A stretch of 64,000 bases of DNA. It comes from Notolepis coatsorum (Eukaryota > Chordata > Actinopteri > Aulopiformes > Paralepididae). Position 1 is the stretch's first letter. Each line of letters begins with the position of its first letter. The notes below the pieces were generated by a model. The model worked only from the letters and a program-made list of their open reading frames with translations, searched no databases and had not been told where the DNA came from. Shown in pieces: positions 52,745 through 62,690 of the stretch. The translations under genes and the position numbers were made by a program. The stretch lies in the NCBI GenBank assembly GCA_963971535.1, contig OZ020594.1:113061974-113125973 (forward strand), given 5' to 3'.

Positions 52745-54573
52745 GTCGTGGACATTTCTCAACAATCAACTAGGCTGCAGTAAAAAACTCAAAACCAGGT
52801 TCTCAAACATAAACATAAAGACGGACAACACGCTCATCACAGACAAGCTGGATGTAGCCAATTACTTAAACACTTTCTTCACAAACATAGCCACAACACT
52901 GGTAAACAAACTACCCTCCCACTCAGGGCAGTATGGGGTAGAACACATAGTAGCATACTACAAGAACCTAGGCGTCCACAAAGACGACTTCAAACTGGAA
53001 ATAGTAACTACAGATGAGGTACTCAAAAAACTGAGCGCCCTCCAACCAAACAAGGCCACTGGCCATGACAACATCCCCTCCAAATTCCTCAGAGACTCAG
53101 CAGCAGCCATCACCCCAGTCATCACACACATAATAAACCTCTCCATAAAACAGGGACACGTCCCCAAGGACTTCAAAATTGCGAGAGTAACAGCCCTGCA
53201 CAAAAAGGGCAGCAAATTAGACCCGGGTAACTACCGCCCTGTTTCTATCCTTACATCCATCTCGAAAGTCATGGAAAAAATAGTATACGAACAGATCGAA
53301 AAGTACCTCGCGAAAGAAAATCTAATCTACGAATTCCAATCTGGCTTCAGAACATCCCACTCCACTGACACATGCCTTCTCTACTTGAACGACCACATCA
53401 AACAAGAGGTGGACGCGGGCAAATACTGCGGCATGGTCATGCTGGACCTACAAAAGGCCTTCGACACTGTCAATCACACCATTCTGATTGACAAGCTAAA
53501 AGCAATTGGTTTTGATAGTTTATCAGTGAGCTGGATACAATCCTACCTGGAGGGGAGGGAACAGATGGTGTAAGTAAACGGTACACTATCCCCCCCGCTC
53601 ACAGTGAGCTGTGTTGTTCCACAAGGAAACATACTAGGACCGCTACTATTCCTAATTTATGCAAATGACATGTCGTCAGCTTGTGACTGCAACTTGTTCC
53701 TGTTTGCGGACGACTCAGCCCTGCTGGTCTCTGACAAGAACAAGTTACAGGTTGAAAAAGCCCTCAGCTCGGAACTAGGCAAAATCTGCATATGGCTCGC
53801 CGACAACAAACTATCATTACACATGGGCAAAACAGAGTCCATTCTCTTCGGTTCAAATAACAAACTCAGCAAGACCGACGGCTTCTCGGTTACAGTGGGT
53901 GACAATATTATCACAAGGAAAGATGAAATTACCTACCTGGGTTCCATCCTAGAGGCTAATCTTTCCTGTGACAAAATGGCATCCAATGTAATAAAAAAAA
54001 GTCAACCAACGAACGCGATTCTTGTACCGGATCTCCTCTCTGGTAAACAAGAATACCCTGAAGACTCTAGCAGGAGCACTCATTCAAGGGTACTACGACT
54101 ATGCTTGCACCTCATGGTACCAAAGCACCTCAAAGGCACTAAAAAACTAATTACAAACATCTCAAAACAAGCTAGTCAGACTACTACTTGACCTGACTCC
54201 TAGAACCCACCTCACCCCTGCCCACTTTGACAACCTAGGATGGCTTAGAGTAGACGACAGAGTACAGCAACTTGCAATGGGCCTGGTCTACAAGATACAC
54301 TACGCGACCAAGGTACCCATGTACATGTCAAAATACTTCCCAAAGGTCAGTGAATACCACGATCACAACACCAGAGGGAGCTCCACAAATCATGTAAAAC
54401 CCAGATTCGGCTCAAACAAGGGACTAAACACGTTTCGCAATTATGCCACATCAATGTGGAACGCCCTGCCTAAAGCTGTAAAGGAATGTGAATCACTACC
54501 CACCTTCAAAAACACTCTCAAAAAACACCTACGTGAGACTGCAATTCGAAACTGGCCCCTACAAATGTCCTAA
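52745..54573 (+). pseudogene. LINE A ORF2, copy 3
   Basis: The RT frame runs 52745-53573, in-frame stop, 53574-53990, +1 shift, then a second stop and 54160-54573. Blocks match copy 1 nearly residue for residue: NKATGHDNIPSKFLRDS, FQSGFRTSHSTDTCLL and LFADDSALLVSDKNK. PQGNILGPLL replaces PQGSILGPLL. After the shift, the frame annotated as open (to 54191) is not LINE protein. Confidence 0.85.
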
Positions 54574-55040
54574 CCTAGTTGTACAGTAAATGACAAAGTA
54601 AGGCTTTGTCAATATTCCAATGTACAGTGTAAAATGTGTGTGTGTCCCCTTCCCAACCCCCCCCCCCCCCCCCCCCCCACCTCCAATGTACAGCCCTCAC
54701 CCAACCCACCCAACCCCACCCCACCCAACCAACCTCCTCCAATGTACAGTTTCTATGCCAAATGTATATACACTCCTTTTCTGGACACTTTTGTATCACA
54801 AACAGTACTGTATTTGCAAATCTGATATGTCATAAATGTATAGATGTAGCAGTACTGTCTATCTGTATGTCATGTATGTCATATATGTTATGATGAATTG
54901 AAAATGGGGGACCCTGATGTAAACAAGATGAAAGTCTTTCTCTGGTCTGCATCCCCTTAACAATTGTATGTATTGAGCTGTACTGTACTGTACCCATTCT
55001 GCAATCTGTTAATAAACTTTTCAATCAATCAATCAATCAT
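52745..55040 (+). mobile_element. LINE family A, copy 3 with 3' UTR
   Basis: The longest copy. Linker WTFLNNQLGCSKKLKTRF, full RT, C-terminus ETAIRNWPLQMS at 54573, then a 3' UTR with a C-rich tract (54655-54680), the GAATTGAAAATGGGGGACCC block and an (AATC)n tail at 55021-55040. Coding is broken by TAA at 53571-53573 (after REQMV), one extra A in a run near 53991, and a TAA near 54148. FADD catalytic box intact. It lacks the endonuclease. Confidence 0.87.
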
Positions 55041-55049
55041 GTCATATAT

Positions 55050-56080
55050 GTTACGGTGAATTGAAAATGGGGGACCCTGATGTAAACAACCAGTATGGCC
55101 ACTACAATACTGTAACAAAAATGAGCAGAAGTATTTCAATTATTAGACGGAATGCCTATTTTTTAACAGACACAGCTACTGTACCAAGCAAGTCATACAA
55201 TCACTAGTTTTGTCACATCTGGACTACTGTCCAGCAATCTAAAAAATAGTAAGATAAAATAGACAGAGTAAAATAGTGCAGTGCAATAAAATAGTAGAAT
55301 AGAATAGATACAACTTATTTTTTTACAATGAGAATTTTATTACCATTGCAGAATGGGTAAACTACAGTCAATACACACAATTGTTAAGGGGATGCAGACC
55401 AGAGAAAGACGTTTGTACATTGCAAAGTTCATCCTTCCTCTGCAGAGTTCAAATAAAGCTGACTTGACCTGACTTGAAAAAAACAGTGTTGAGACTGAAT
55501 GTACAGCCCCCCACCCCACCTACCCACCTATTAACACCTCATCAAGGAGAGGGGGCAGGGAGGTGTCAAATGCATCTGAGTACGGTCACAGTTCCATCCT
55601 AGAGGCTAATCTTTCCTGTGACAAAATGGCATCCAATGTAATATATTCCATAGTATATTCCACTACAATGGGTACAATACTGACCAGAGAAAGACTTTCG
55701 TCTTGTTTACATCTACTATTTTTATTATTGTCTATTTAAAACTTTAAAAAAGGGGTGAAACGATACAGCATTCACTTTACGGCCTATAGGGATATTTTAT
55801 TTCAATTCTCTGTTAGAAAAGAGAAATATTAAGCCCTGTGCAAGGAATAATATGAAAATGTGCCATTGAATAGCCTGTAGCTAGATATGACATTTGGACA
55901 TGACATGTTTGTCCTCCATAGATACAATAATTGAATGGAAATTGTATTAACAGATTGCAAAATGGGTACAATACAGTACAGCTCAATACACACAATTGTT
56001 AAGGGGATGCAGACCAGAGGAAGACTTTCGTCTTGTTTACATCAGGGTCCCCCATTTTCAATTCATAATGACAACAGTAC
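55050..56080. mobile_element. Mosaic of LINE A tail and coding scraps
   Basis: 55050-55090 (+) is the GAATTGAAAATGGGGGACCC block. 55345-55415 (-) and 55935-56080 (-) are 3' tails. 55590-55645 (+) is a 50-bp piece of ORF2 (TCCATCCTAGAGGCTAATCT ...). 55660-55715 (-) is another tail piece. Between them lies AT-rich DNA without features. Repeated insertion and rearrangement of one family is the simplest reading. Confidence 0.6.
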
Positions 56081-56149
56081 CGATAGGAGATAAGATAAGA
56101 TAAAAAACTGAAGAATATTGATCAGGCCAGAGTTACATTATTATTTCAG

Positions 56150-56356
56150 GTGTATTCTCATCAGAAGCCATGGAGAACTATAAGTCTTTAGAGGCATACC
56201 GCTTCTTTGTGTTCCACCGGAAACTGACAAGGTGCACCTTGTTGCGGGCGGATGTCAGACCATCCTACAGAGTGAATGATGATCCACATCATCCTTGGGT
56301 GGCCTTAGATGGCACGGGAAAGGTGGTTGCAGGTCACTGTGACTGTATGGCAGGGT
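56150..56356 (+). pseudogene. SWIM-type zinc-finger exon of accessory protein
   Basis: A TTATTTCAG acceptor at 56141-56149 precedes it. Coding FSSEAMENYKSLEAYRFFV leads to RVNDDPHHPWVALDGTGKVV and AGHCDCMAG, ending at a CAGG|GTGAGT donor near 56356. CDC followed by the expected C-x-H in the next exon is the SWIM pattern. The next SWIM and nuclease exons are absent, so the finger is incomplete. The Met inside (56170) is not needed as a start. Confidence 0.6.
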
Positions 56357-56438
56357 GAGTTATACAAAATAATATTTTTTAAATAAATAATAAAAAGAAT
56401 GTTGCCACAAATTTACCAGTGTTACCCACCCAACAGGA

Positions 56439-56637
56439 GCAACAGGCGGCCAGCAGCACAAGCACTCCAGTCTACTGCTTGTGTAAAACAACAACAGAAT
56501 CAGAGAGCATGGTTGGCTGTGACACCTGTGATGACTGGTTCCATCCCAGGTGTCTAAACCTCAAAAGGCTACCGAAAAGCAAGACATGGTATTGCCCGGA
56601 GTGCAGAAAAAAGAAAAAGAAGTCTAACCCTAACTAA
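56439..56637 (+). pseudogene. PHD-finger terminal exon
   Basis: CACCCAACAG acceptor, then EQQAASSTSTPVYCLCKTTT. The Cys4-His-Cys3 pattern is complete: C-x-C, then MVGCDTCDDWFHPRC, then WYCPEC, followed by a basic tail (RKKKKKSNPN) and stop. PHD fingers read histone tails; here it is probably part of the transposon accessory protein. The 82-bp gap to the SWIM exon, too short for the missing exons, implies an internal deletion. AATAAA follows at about 56662. Confidence 0.65.
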
Positions 56638-56822
56638 GTTGCTGTACTCTGTCGTCTACTCAATAAAGCAAGGTTATTCTTTCAAAATGATGTTTGCTAT
56701 AGTTGTTGTGCCCCTGGTATGTGGTTGACAAACATTGACATTGACAAACATATTTACAATTAGCATTTTATAAAGTAGAACTGTAATGTGTACTTTCTCA
56801 GTCAGTGCTAAGTGCAGTCATC

Positions 56823-57385
56823 TTATGCAGCATCACTTTTCACATCAAAACAAAAGTAGAACTGTAATGTGAGACGGGGAAACTTTGTTTTGAATACTGG
56901 GGGGATGGTTGAGAATATTTGGTCCCTGCACTGCCATTTAATCAAGAAGTCAAGCTTGACGTACATCAGGTCTATCCAGGTCCAGAACACTTTGATGACT
57001 GTTGCCTTTGACACACCTCTGATGTGGGAAATGAGGTCAAAGGACATGTCGTGACGCAGTTTGACAAGGGTGATAAATAGCTGATCTATGGGTGAGATTA
57101 TGGTGCTCCTTGTCTTCTCTGTGTGACAGTAAGAAAACAAGTTCTGAAGCACTGGCCAGGTAACACCTGTCATCATTTTGCATTTGGTGTTGTTGCTGTC
57201 CGACTCAACCTTGGTTCTCTGTTGGTCACCATCCTCCTTGGCTGCATCCCTCTCCTCTCTGAGAGACTGCATCTCGTCAAACAGAGACTGCTCAGTGATG
57301 GGAGGTGTGGCTGCTTCCTCAACTTGGGCTGCTGCCTCAACTTGGATGTCTTGGCTGCAACGTTTAGTCCTCTTGTGGGGAGTCA
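56823..57385 (-). pseudogene. Transposase HTH exon, catalytic domain lost
   Basis: Acceptor TTTCATTTAAAG at 57386-57397, then TPHKRTKRCSQDIQVEAA, an acidic coiled coil (SLFDEMQSLREERDAAKED), then MMTGVTWPVLQNLFSYC, IDQLFITLVKLRHDMSFDL, ISHIRGVSKATVIKVFWTW and DQIFSTIPPVFKTKFPRLT. This is the HTH_Tnp_4-type region that precedes a DDE_Tnp_4 catalytic domain. Similarity stops at FPRLT (about 56872) and the frame closes at 56823. The word AAAGTAGAACTGTAATGTG occurs at both 56773 and 56854, which suggests the missing part was lost between short repeats. Confidence 0.7.
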
Positions 57386-57479
57386 CTTTAAATGAAATAA
57401 AAACCATACTAATAAGAAACTGCAATTTAGGAACCCATTGATTTTGGCACATAACTGAAAACTAGATGATATCACTTAC

Positions 57480-57617
57480 GATGGTATGAAGAGGAGTTCC
57501 TTTTTGCACGCCGCTCATGGCGACTGATGTTCGTTGACGTAGATGGTGTAGACTGTGATGTTGAAGGGAATACAGATGGAATGTAGTCTGGGTGTGTTTG
57601 GTCATTGACCTTTGCAC
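57480..57617 (-). pseudogene. Transposase exon 2: end of THAP domain
   Basis: Exon bounded by CATTCAG|GTGC (acceptor) and CATC|GTAAGT (donor), 138 bp. It encodes AKVNDQTHPDYIPSVFPSTS, the typical end of a THAP domain, and a basic linker (RHERRAKRNSSSYH). The phase matches the next exon at 57385. Confidence 0.65.
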
Positions 57618-57619
57618 CT

Positions 57620-57770
57620 GAATGAATGAATGAATACGTTATTAACAGATTGCAGAATGGATACAATACAGTACGGCTCAATACACACAATTGTTAAGGG
57701 GATGCAGACCAGAGAGACTTTCGTCTTGTTTACATCAGGGTCCCCCATTTTAAATTCATAGTGACATTTG
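57620..57770 (-). mobile_element. LINE family A 3' tail in transposase intron
   Basis: A (CATT)n tail on the minus strand, followed upstream by the complement of TTAACAGATTGCAGAATGG, TTAAGGGGATGCAGACCAGA and CATCAGGGTCCCCCATTTTA. Its simple tail directly abuts the splice acceptor of exon 2. Confidence 0.65.
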
Positions 57771-58193
57771 TGACATACTCAACATACATGACATCATGAC
57801 ATTTATGGCATAGGGACATACATGACATACAGGTATATAGTACTGTTACATTTGTGACATAATATGATATGCAAATATACAGTACTGTTACCCCATAGAT
57901 CCTGACAGAGAGTATATACATATGACATGTATATTACAAGCAATACGACTATTCAATAACAAGTCCTTAGAGCAAGGACAACAACACTGAATGTGATTGA
58001 TAAATAGTATACTAGTAACATATACAAATGAAAAAGGCATGTAGGCTACACTGAGAATGGACTATTATGGGGAAGTAGCTAGCAGAGACTGCTAGCTAAT
58101 CAATCAATCAGCTAGCAGCTAACATCTGCTGTTTACAGCCTCACAGCCAATACAACTTAATTTACTATATAAATATGTGTTCCTTATTCTCAC

Positions 58194-58425
58194 CTGTTAT
58201 GAAATGGGTAGAGCAGACATACGTAGAATTTGACTTGGTCGACTCTCCCCTCTGCTCTACCCAGTCAAAGGAAGTTGACTTCGAGAATATACAGTACTGT
58301 TTACAGTATGTGTACAAGGGAAGACTACTCGAAATGTGTTGTTTTCTTTGTGCATTAAGCCAGTCAATTTGCTCTTTGTATGGGATTATAACGGAGTTGT
58401 TCTTGTTTGTGTGCTCCCCTCGCAT
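58194..58425 (-). pseudogene. Transposase exon 1: THAP zinc finger
   Basis: It encodes CKQYC, then FDWVEQRGESTKSN and VCSTHFITG, the C-x-C ... W ... C-x2-H core of THAP DNA-binding domains. A CAG|GTGAGA donor at 58193 splits the Gly codon and joins exon 2 in phase. The true start lies upstream or has been lost. Sequence 58140-58194 after the donor is intron. Confidence 0.6.
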
Positions 58426-58639
58426 TTGACGATCAATTGGACTTGAAAACAGCAGTGACCACCACTCGTTAGATCATATGAAACAGTAGCCCCTGTCACG
58501 TCACGTAAGCGGCAGATAAAACAGTGAAGATCAGATCATTTGACTTACCACTTAATCCAACGTTCATTCCCCACAAGCGTCTCCGGTGACCCGAACACCA
58601 GCCAGTATTTACCCTGGTCGATTTGGTCGTCCACTCCTG

Positions 58640-58735
58640 CACTGTTCCCGGCACACGCTGCCGATTAAGGGCACGTACTTGGTCCTCAATAATGGACATT
58701 AGTGGACAAACCACTAAAACAATGGGGTTTACGTG
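58640..58735 (-). pseudogene. RecQ-like helicase motif fragment
   Basis: The minus strand reads NPIVLVVCPLMSIIEDQVRA then LNRQ. This is close to motif Ia of RecQ-family helicases (SPLxSLMxDQVxxL). No ATP-binding or DEAH motif is visible nearby and the frame is lost on both sides. It may be a retro-copy scrap or part of a transposon gene. Confidence 0.4.
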
Positions 58736-59219
58736 CCATTTGGAATAGCCATAGGTCTTTGCTGTAGCCGGTATTTTTGTATTTCCGATTCACATTTAGG
58801 AGGCATAGCAAGTTCGGTTGTCTCGAAGGAAGGATATAATTCCAACTTGACTTTGACTTTGCGCCTCCTGGCGGCACAAAACAGAAACCGCACCCACCCT
58901 AATAAAACCATTTGACGAGAGCCGTTAACGGGCGGCAGAGGGCGTTGAAACGGCGGTAGGAGGGACCTCAATTTGCAATGCTGTAACTGTATGTTGGATA
59001 GGATTATGTAATTGGTTTGTATAGCTTCGCGTATAACGTAATTATTTCACATGACTTCACGGTTTATTCATAACGTTATGCACATTTCACAACACAGCCA
59101 GCGTTCAACTTGTTTACACTCCCCACTTACTGTACAATGTAACATTTAGATTAACCCAGTTAATGCTTTAGACAGTTACAATGTAACATTTAGATTAACA
59201 CAGTTAATGCCTAACTGTA
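58736..59219. other. No gene recognised
   Basis: 59120-59210 holds a short duplication of ACAATGTAACATTTAGATTA and CAGTTAATGC, repeated again at 59400-59440 around the next LINE tail, so that tail inserted into this unit. Confidence 0.45.
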
Positions 59220-59398
59220 CTGTCTATCTGTATGTCATATGTTACGATGAATTGAAAATGGGGGACCCTGATGTAAACAAGACAAAAGTCTTTCTCTGGT
59301 CTGCATCCCCTGGCCTTAACAATTGTATGTATTGAGCTGTACTACTGTACCCATTCTGCAATCTGTTAATAAAGTTTTCAATCAATCAATCAATAACT
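59220..59398 (+). mobile_element. LINE family A 3' tail fragment
   Basis: ACTGTCTATCTGTATGTCAT to an (AATC)n tail at 59380-59395, with an extra CTGGC in the CATCCCC block. It is flanked on both sides by AACTAGACAGTTACAAT-like words, which could include a long target duplication. Confidence 0.65.
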
Positions 59399-59570
59399 AG
59401 ACAGTTACAATATAACATTTAGATTAATTAACCCAGTTAATGCCTTAAGAGAGAGAGGCTGGTGGTCAAGTCAAGAGTTTTATTGTCACAAGTTGTTTAT
59501 TTGCATACAAGTTTACAATGATTATGCAACGATGTGCATAATACAATAGTAATAATATATAATAGAATCT

Positions 59571-59730
59571 AATAGAACGACATTGTGCAATAAAACAAGT
59601 AAACAGAGTAGGGCATATCGGTATATGTACATAAGTTATTTAGGTCCCGTCAATAGAACGACATTGTGCAATAAAACAAGTAAACAGAGTAGGGCATGCA
59701 TATCGGTATATGTACATAAGTTATTTACAG
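59571..59730. repeat. Tandem duplication, 81-bp unit
   Basis: AATAGAACGACATTGTGCAA to CATAAGTTATTTA occurs twice, 81 bp apart, separated by GGTCCCGTC. Upstream, 59470-59570 is AT-rich with AAGAGTTTTATTGTCACAAG at its left edge. Confidence 0.85.
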
Positions 59731-59829
59731 AGCATGGTAGGACATGCTAGGTCCTGTGGTAGTGCAATACACTGTTAGCTCCGGATGAGGCACTGGGTCT
59801 TTATGTACATGCTATATTGGTGGTCAATG

Positions 59830-60190
59830 TCACTTCGGATTGCTACGACACATCTCTACTGCTTGTGACAGGCTGTGGTGCATTCCAGACTTTACTCCTG
59901 TTGGGAAACTATAGCGATGGTCTGTGCTCACCACACTTTTCTTCGGCCTCCCCGCAGCGAGCCGGTGTCGACCCCCGAGCTTCATTTTACGACGGGCAAC
60001 AGAGGTGGGTTGAGCCGCTATGCTTGGCCCAGCACGGTTAGCGACTCGCCTGAGCGCGTGTGCACGTTTTGATGCATGGCTGATACCAGAGCGGCCGAAG
60101 GTGTGTAGAGCTGACAGCAGCTTGGAGGGATTCCCCTTCAGCTGATTGAAGATCTTTATCATGGCTGACGCTCCCCCTTGAAGTTCCTCA
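59830..60190 (-). pseudogene. Coding-like segment of unknown family
   Basis: The minus strand encodes WDEELQGGASAMIKIFNQLK, then LLSALHTFGRSG, then AQPTSVARRKMKLGG and AAGRPKKS, ending HSLSQAVEMCRSNPK with a stop at 59830. The order (SALHTFGR, then a QPTxVxRRK basic block and a GRP turn) is like short conserved tails I associate with SWIM/transposon-linked proteins of animals. I cannot name it and the frame merges upstream into a CCGG-rich repeat. Confidence 0.4.
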
Positions 60191-60540
60191 TCCCAGGTGG
60201 CCAAAAAGTTCCGGCCCATTAATGGCCTGTATCCGGCAGGCCGGAAGAAATTAGTCGGCCCAAGTCCGGTTGCCAGAGTCGGCCAAGTAGGCGGCAATGA
60301 CTGACTGGCCGATTCCGGCCCGAGTACACTGGGCCAGGTCCGGGGTTGCCGGAAGCGGTTAACGTCCGGAATTGGCGGAATCGGCCCAGTAGGCGGCAAT
60401 GACTGACTGGCCGATTCCGGCCCGAGTACACTGGGCCATGTCCGGGGTTGCCGGAAGCGGTGAACGTCCGGTTGCCTAAAGCAGCCCAGATGCGACCCAC
60501 ACACACTGGGCCAGGTTTGGTTGCCCAAAGCCTAGCCGAC
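60191..60540 (-). repeat. CCGG-rich repeat with 102-bp duplication
   Basis: GTAGGCGGCAATGACTGACT to GTTGCCGGAAGCGGT occurs at 60287 and 60389, 102 bp apart. Words of the form TGCCGGAAGCGG and GGCCGATTCCGGCC dominate. Open frames here repeat FRQPRTWPSVLGPES and are by-products. Confidence 0.8.
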
Positions 60541-60559
60541 ACTGCCAATGCAATGGTAC

Positions 60560-60674
60560 TACACAGTAAATTCCGCAGAGTACATTTGACTCAAACTGAG
60601 TAAAGAAATTTTACTCAGTTTGAGTGAAATGTACTCAGTTTGAGTCAAATTTACTTTGCGGAATTTACTGTGTA
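60560..60674. mobile_element. Hairpin MITE, 115 bp
   Basis: The arms ACACAGTAAATTCCGCAGAG and its partner near the right end pair over about 40 bases each, around a short loop near 60610-60640 that repeats TACTCAGTTTGAGT. TA at both outer ends would fit a Tc1/mariner-type TA target. Confidence 0.8.
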
Positions 60675-61526
60675 CCCAGTATTCTGCCAGAGCTACTCCA
60701 CTATCTGCCTATGACCATACATTACCGGAAATAAAGTAGGAAATGGTTGATTAGTAATACAATGCCACATATTTAAGGACCCTTCCCTTTACCAATGGAG
60801 TATTGGCATGTCCCTCATTGAACAATTCAGAAGTTTACATGCTGTCTCCTACCTCACTGAAATATATTCTCAGTGTATGTGCACATTGTACACAATATAC
60901 ACCATTCTGCAGTGAAGCTCAAATATCAAGTAAAGTAACAATTACCCCCATACATGCTACTTTTTCCAGTTAAAAATGACAACTTGAATAGATATTTAAA
61001 CATTTATTAACAAAAAAATATCACATCCTCCTCTCTGAACCCAACGACAAAGCCTCTAATGAAATGAACCCATTGTTCCCCTGCAACAGCTTCTCCCACA
61101 GGGGATCTTTGATTAAACACCTGCTATCAGAAGAATATAGACAGTCAGAAAAAAAGTTCACCGTTTACTACTTAAGTACATTTAAAAGTAGAAACTTTGA
61201 CTTTTACTCAAGTGTGTACTTTCACTTAAACTTTCATGTTAGTCTAGCTTAGCAAAAATTTTTAGGAGAATTAATACAAAAACGAGTGATATGGCCGTTC
61301 AGTTGTAAATGAAAGCCTGCATTTAGTAAGACGTTGTTTATAAATGTCTTTTGGTTTGGTTATGAATGAATGACAGCATCTCTATAGCACAGCTCTATTA
61401 CTAGGACATAAAGTGCTTTGGAATGACTGTATACATCATTCACAACGGGTGGCCCCAGCAGGAATCAAACTCCTAACCGTGACAGTGTTAGTGCCATGCT
61501 CGGAGTGCCAAGCACAAGACCCCAAT
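60675..61526. other. No gene recognised
   Basis: AT-rich, apparently intronic or intergenic. No open frame with motifs. Confidence 0.45.
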
Positions 61527-61897
61527 GTTAATAATAATAATAATAATAATGGATTGGATTTATATAGCGCTCTTCGTGACACCCCAGAGACCCCAGAGCG
61601 CTTACAGAGTCCATTATTCGTTCATACACAGTCATACCGGTGGTGGTAAACTACAATTGCAGCCAGAGCTGCCCTGAGGCAGACTCACGGAAGCGTGGCG
61701 AATAATCATCGCCTACGGCCCCTCCGACCACCACCAACATTCATTCACATGCATACACATTCATACGAGGCAAGTAGGTTAAGTGTCTTGCCCAAGGACA
61801 CAACGGCAGTGGGATGGACATGGGCTTGAGCGGGATTCGAACCACCAACCCTTCGATCATTGGACGACCCGCTCTACCCCTGAGCCACGCCGCCCCA
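61527..61897 (-). mobile_element. tRNA-derived SINE with L2-type tail
   Basis: The minus strand starts GGGGCGGCGTGGCTCAGGGG (A-box) with B-box GGTTCGAATCCCG (61832-61843), then GTGTCCTTGGGCAAGACACT, and ends GCGCTATATAAATCCAATCC and (ATT)n at 61527-61548. The tail is shared with L2, which probably supplies its retrotransposition enzyme. Confidence 0.85.
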
Positions 61898-61902
61898 CAA
61901 TG

Positions 61903-62299
61903 TTATGCGGGGCTCTGCTCATAGGCGGGCGGCTCGTGGCGTGGCTCGTAGTCCTGGTTGTAGAAGCAACCGTCGCCCTCCATGGAGACCCCCCTCCTCC
62001 CGCGTCACCCCAGCGAGGTGGCGGGTGGCGACCCTGACGAGGTGAGCCATGGTGGGGTGGCGGGGGGCCGGCAGGGGGAGGCCCCTGGCCCTGGGGGGGG
62101 GCTCCGGAGAAAAGCGCCAGGGGGCCGGGCTGGGAGGCGCCCCTGGGGCACCCCGGGAGGCGTGGGCATAGCCTTACGGACCACGGGGGAATAGGTGACA
62201 TGGGGGCGTAGCGTGGCGGGGGTCTGGGGGAGCTGTCGCCGGCCCCGGCGAGGCGTGCTGGTCCCCGACGTGGAGGGGACGGGACTTCCACTCACTGCC
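61903..62299 (-). CDS. cacna1a: Terminal exon resembling Cav2.1 calcium-channel alpha-1A
   Basis: A strong acceptor on the minus strand (CTTTTTCACTTTTCATGTAG) ends at 62300. The exon reads [20 protein letters not shown], then [20 protein letters not shown] and RKA, which match my memory of the cytoplasmic C-terminus of P/Q-type channel alpha-1A. Pro-rich coding continues to a TGA at 62005-62007. In the same frame, eight codons past it, coding-like sequence ([26 protein letters not shown]) runs to TAA at 61903. So either the first stop is the true end, or it is a nonsense or spliced-out segment. GC content is far above the surroundings. A SINE starts 6 bases beyond. Symbol is by recognition only. 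Confidence 0.55.
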
Positions 62300-62364
62300 C
62301 TACATGAAAAGTGAAAAAGGCAAATAAAAAGAACGAACCACAAATTCAACGACAGAAGAGAAGA

Positions 62365-62425
62365 GGATGAGATAGAGAGAGAGAAGAGAGAGAGAGAGAA
62401 GAGAGAGAGGAGAGAGAAGAGAGAG
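62365..62425. repeat. (GA)n simple repeat
   Basis: GAGAGA runs with AAGAGAG interruptions, in the presumed intron upstream of the minus-strand exon. Confidence 0.9.
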
Positions 62426-62492
62426 AAGGAAAGCAAGATAACAAAATACAACAAGAGCCACAGTATGGAAGCAAATGAGTGACAGAAGTATT

Positions 62493-62690
62493 TGAATTTG
62501 ATCAGACACCGAATTTATAGCATTGAAAATAATTACTTTGAAAACATGTATCTGAATTTTTTCAGACACCGAATTTATAGCATTGAAAATAATTACTTTG
62601 AAAAATGTATCTGAATTTTTTCAGACACCGAATTTATAGCATTGAAAATAATTACTTTGAAAATCATGTATCTGAATTTTTTTGCTCCGA
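62493..62690. repeat. 60-bp AT-rich minisatellite, three copies
   Basis: Unit CAGACACCGAATTTATAGCA, TTGAAAATAATTACTTTGAA, AA(C)ATGTATCTGAATTTTTT; periods 60 and 59 bp, with partial units at both ends. Confidence 0.92.

Larger units (their letters stand above)
56150..58430. mobile_element. Degraded two-gene THAP-transposase DNA transposon
   Basis: Two converging genes, both with introns. On the plus strand are a SWIM-type exon and a terminal PHD exon. On the minus strand are a THAP domain and the helix-turn-helix part of a DDE transposase. A THAP/HTH/DDE transposase paired with a SWIM-containing accessory protein (in intact relatives, as I recall, with a YqaJ-type nuclease) points to the PIF/ISL2EU side of DNA transposons. 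The DDE catalytic part and the nuclease exons are missing. TIRs were not identified, so the limits are those of the coding remains. Confidence 0.6.
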
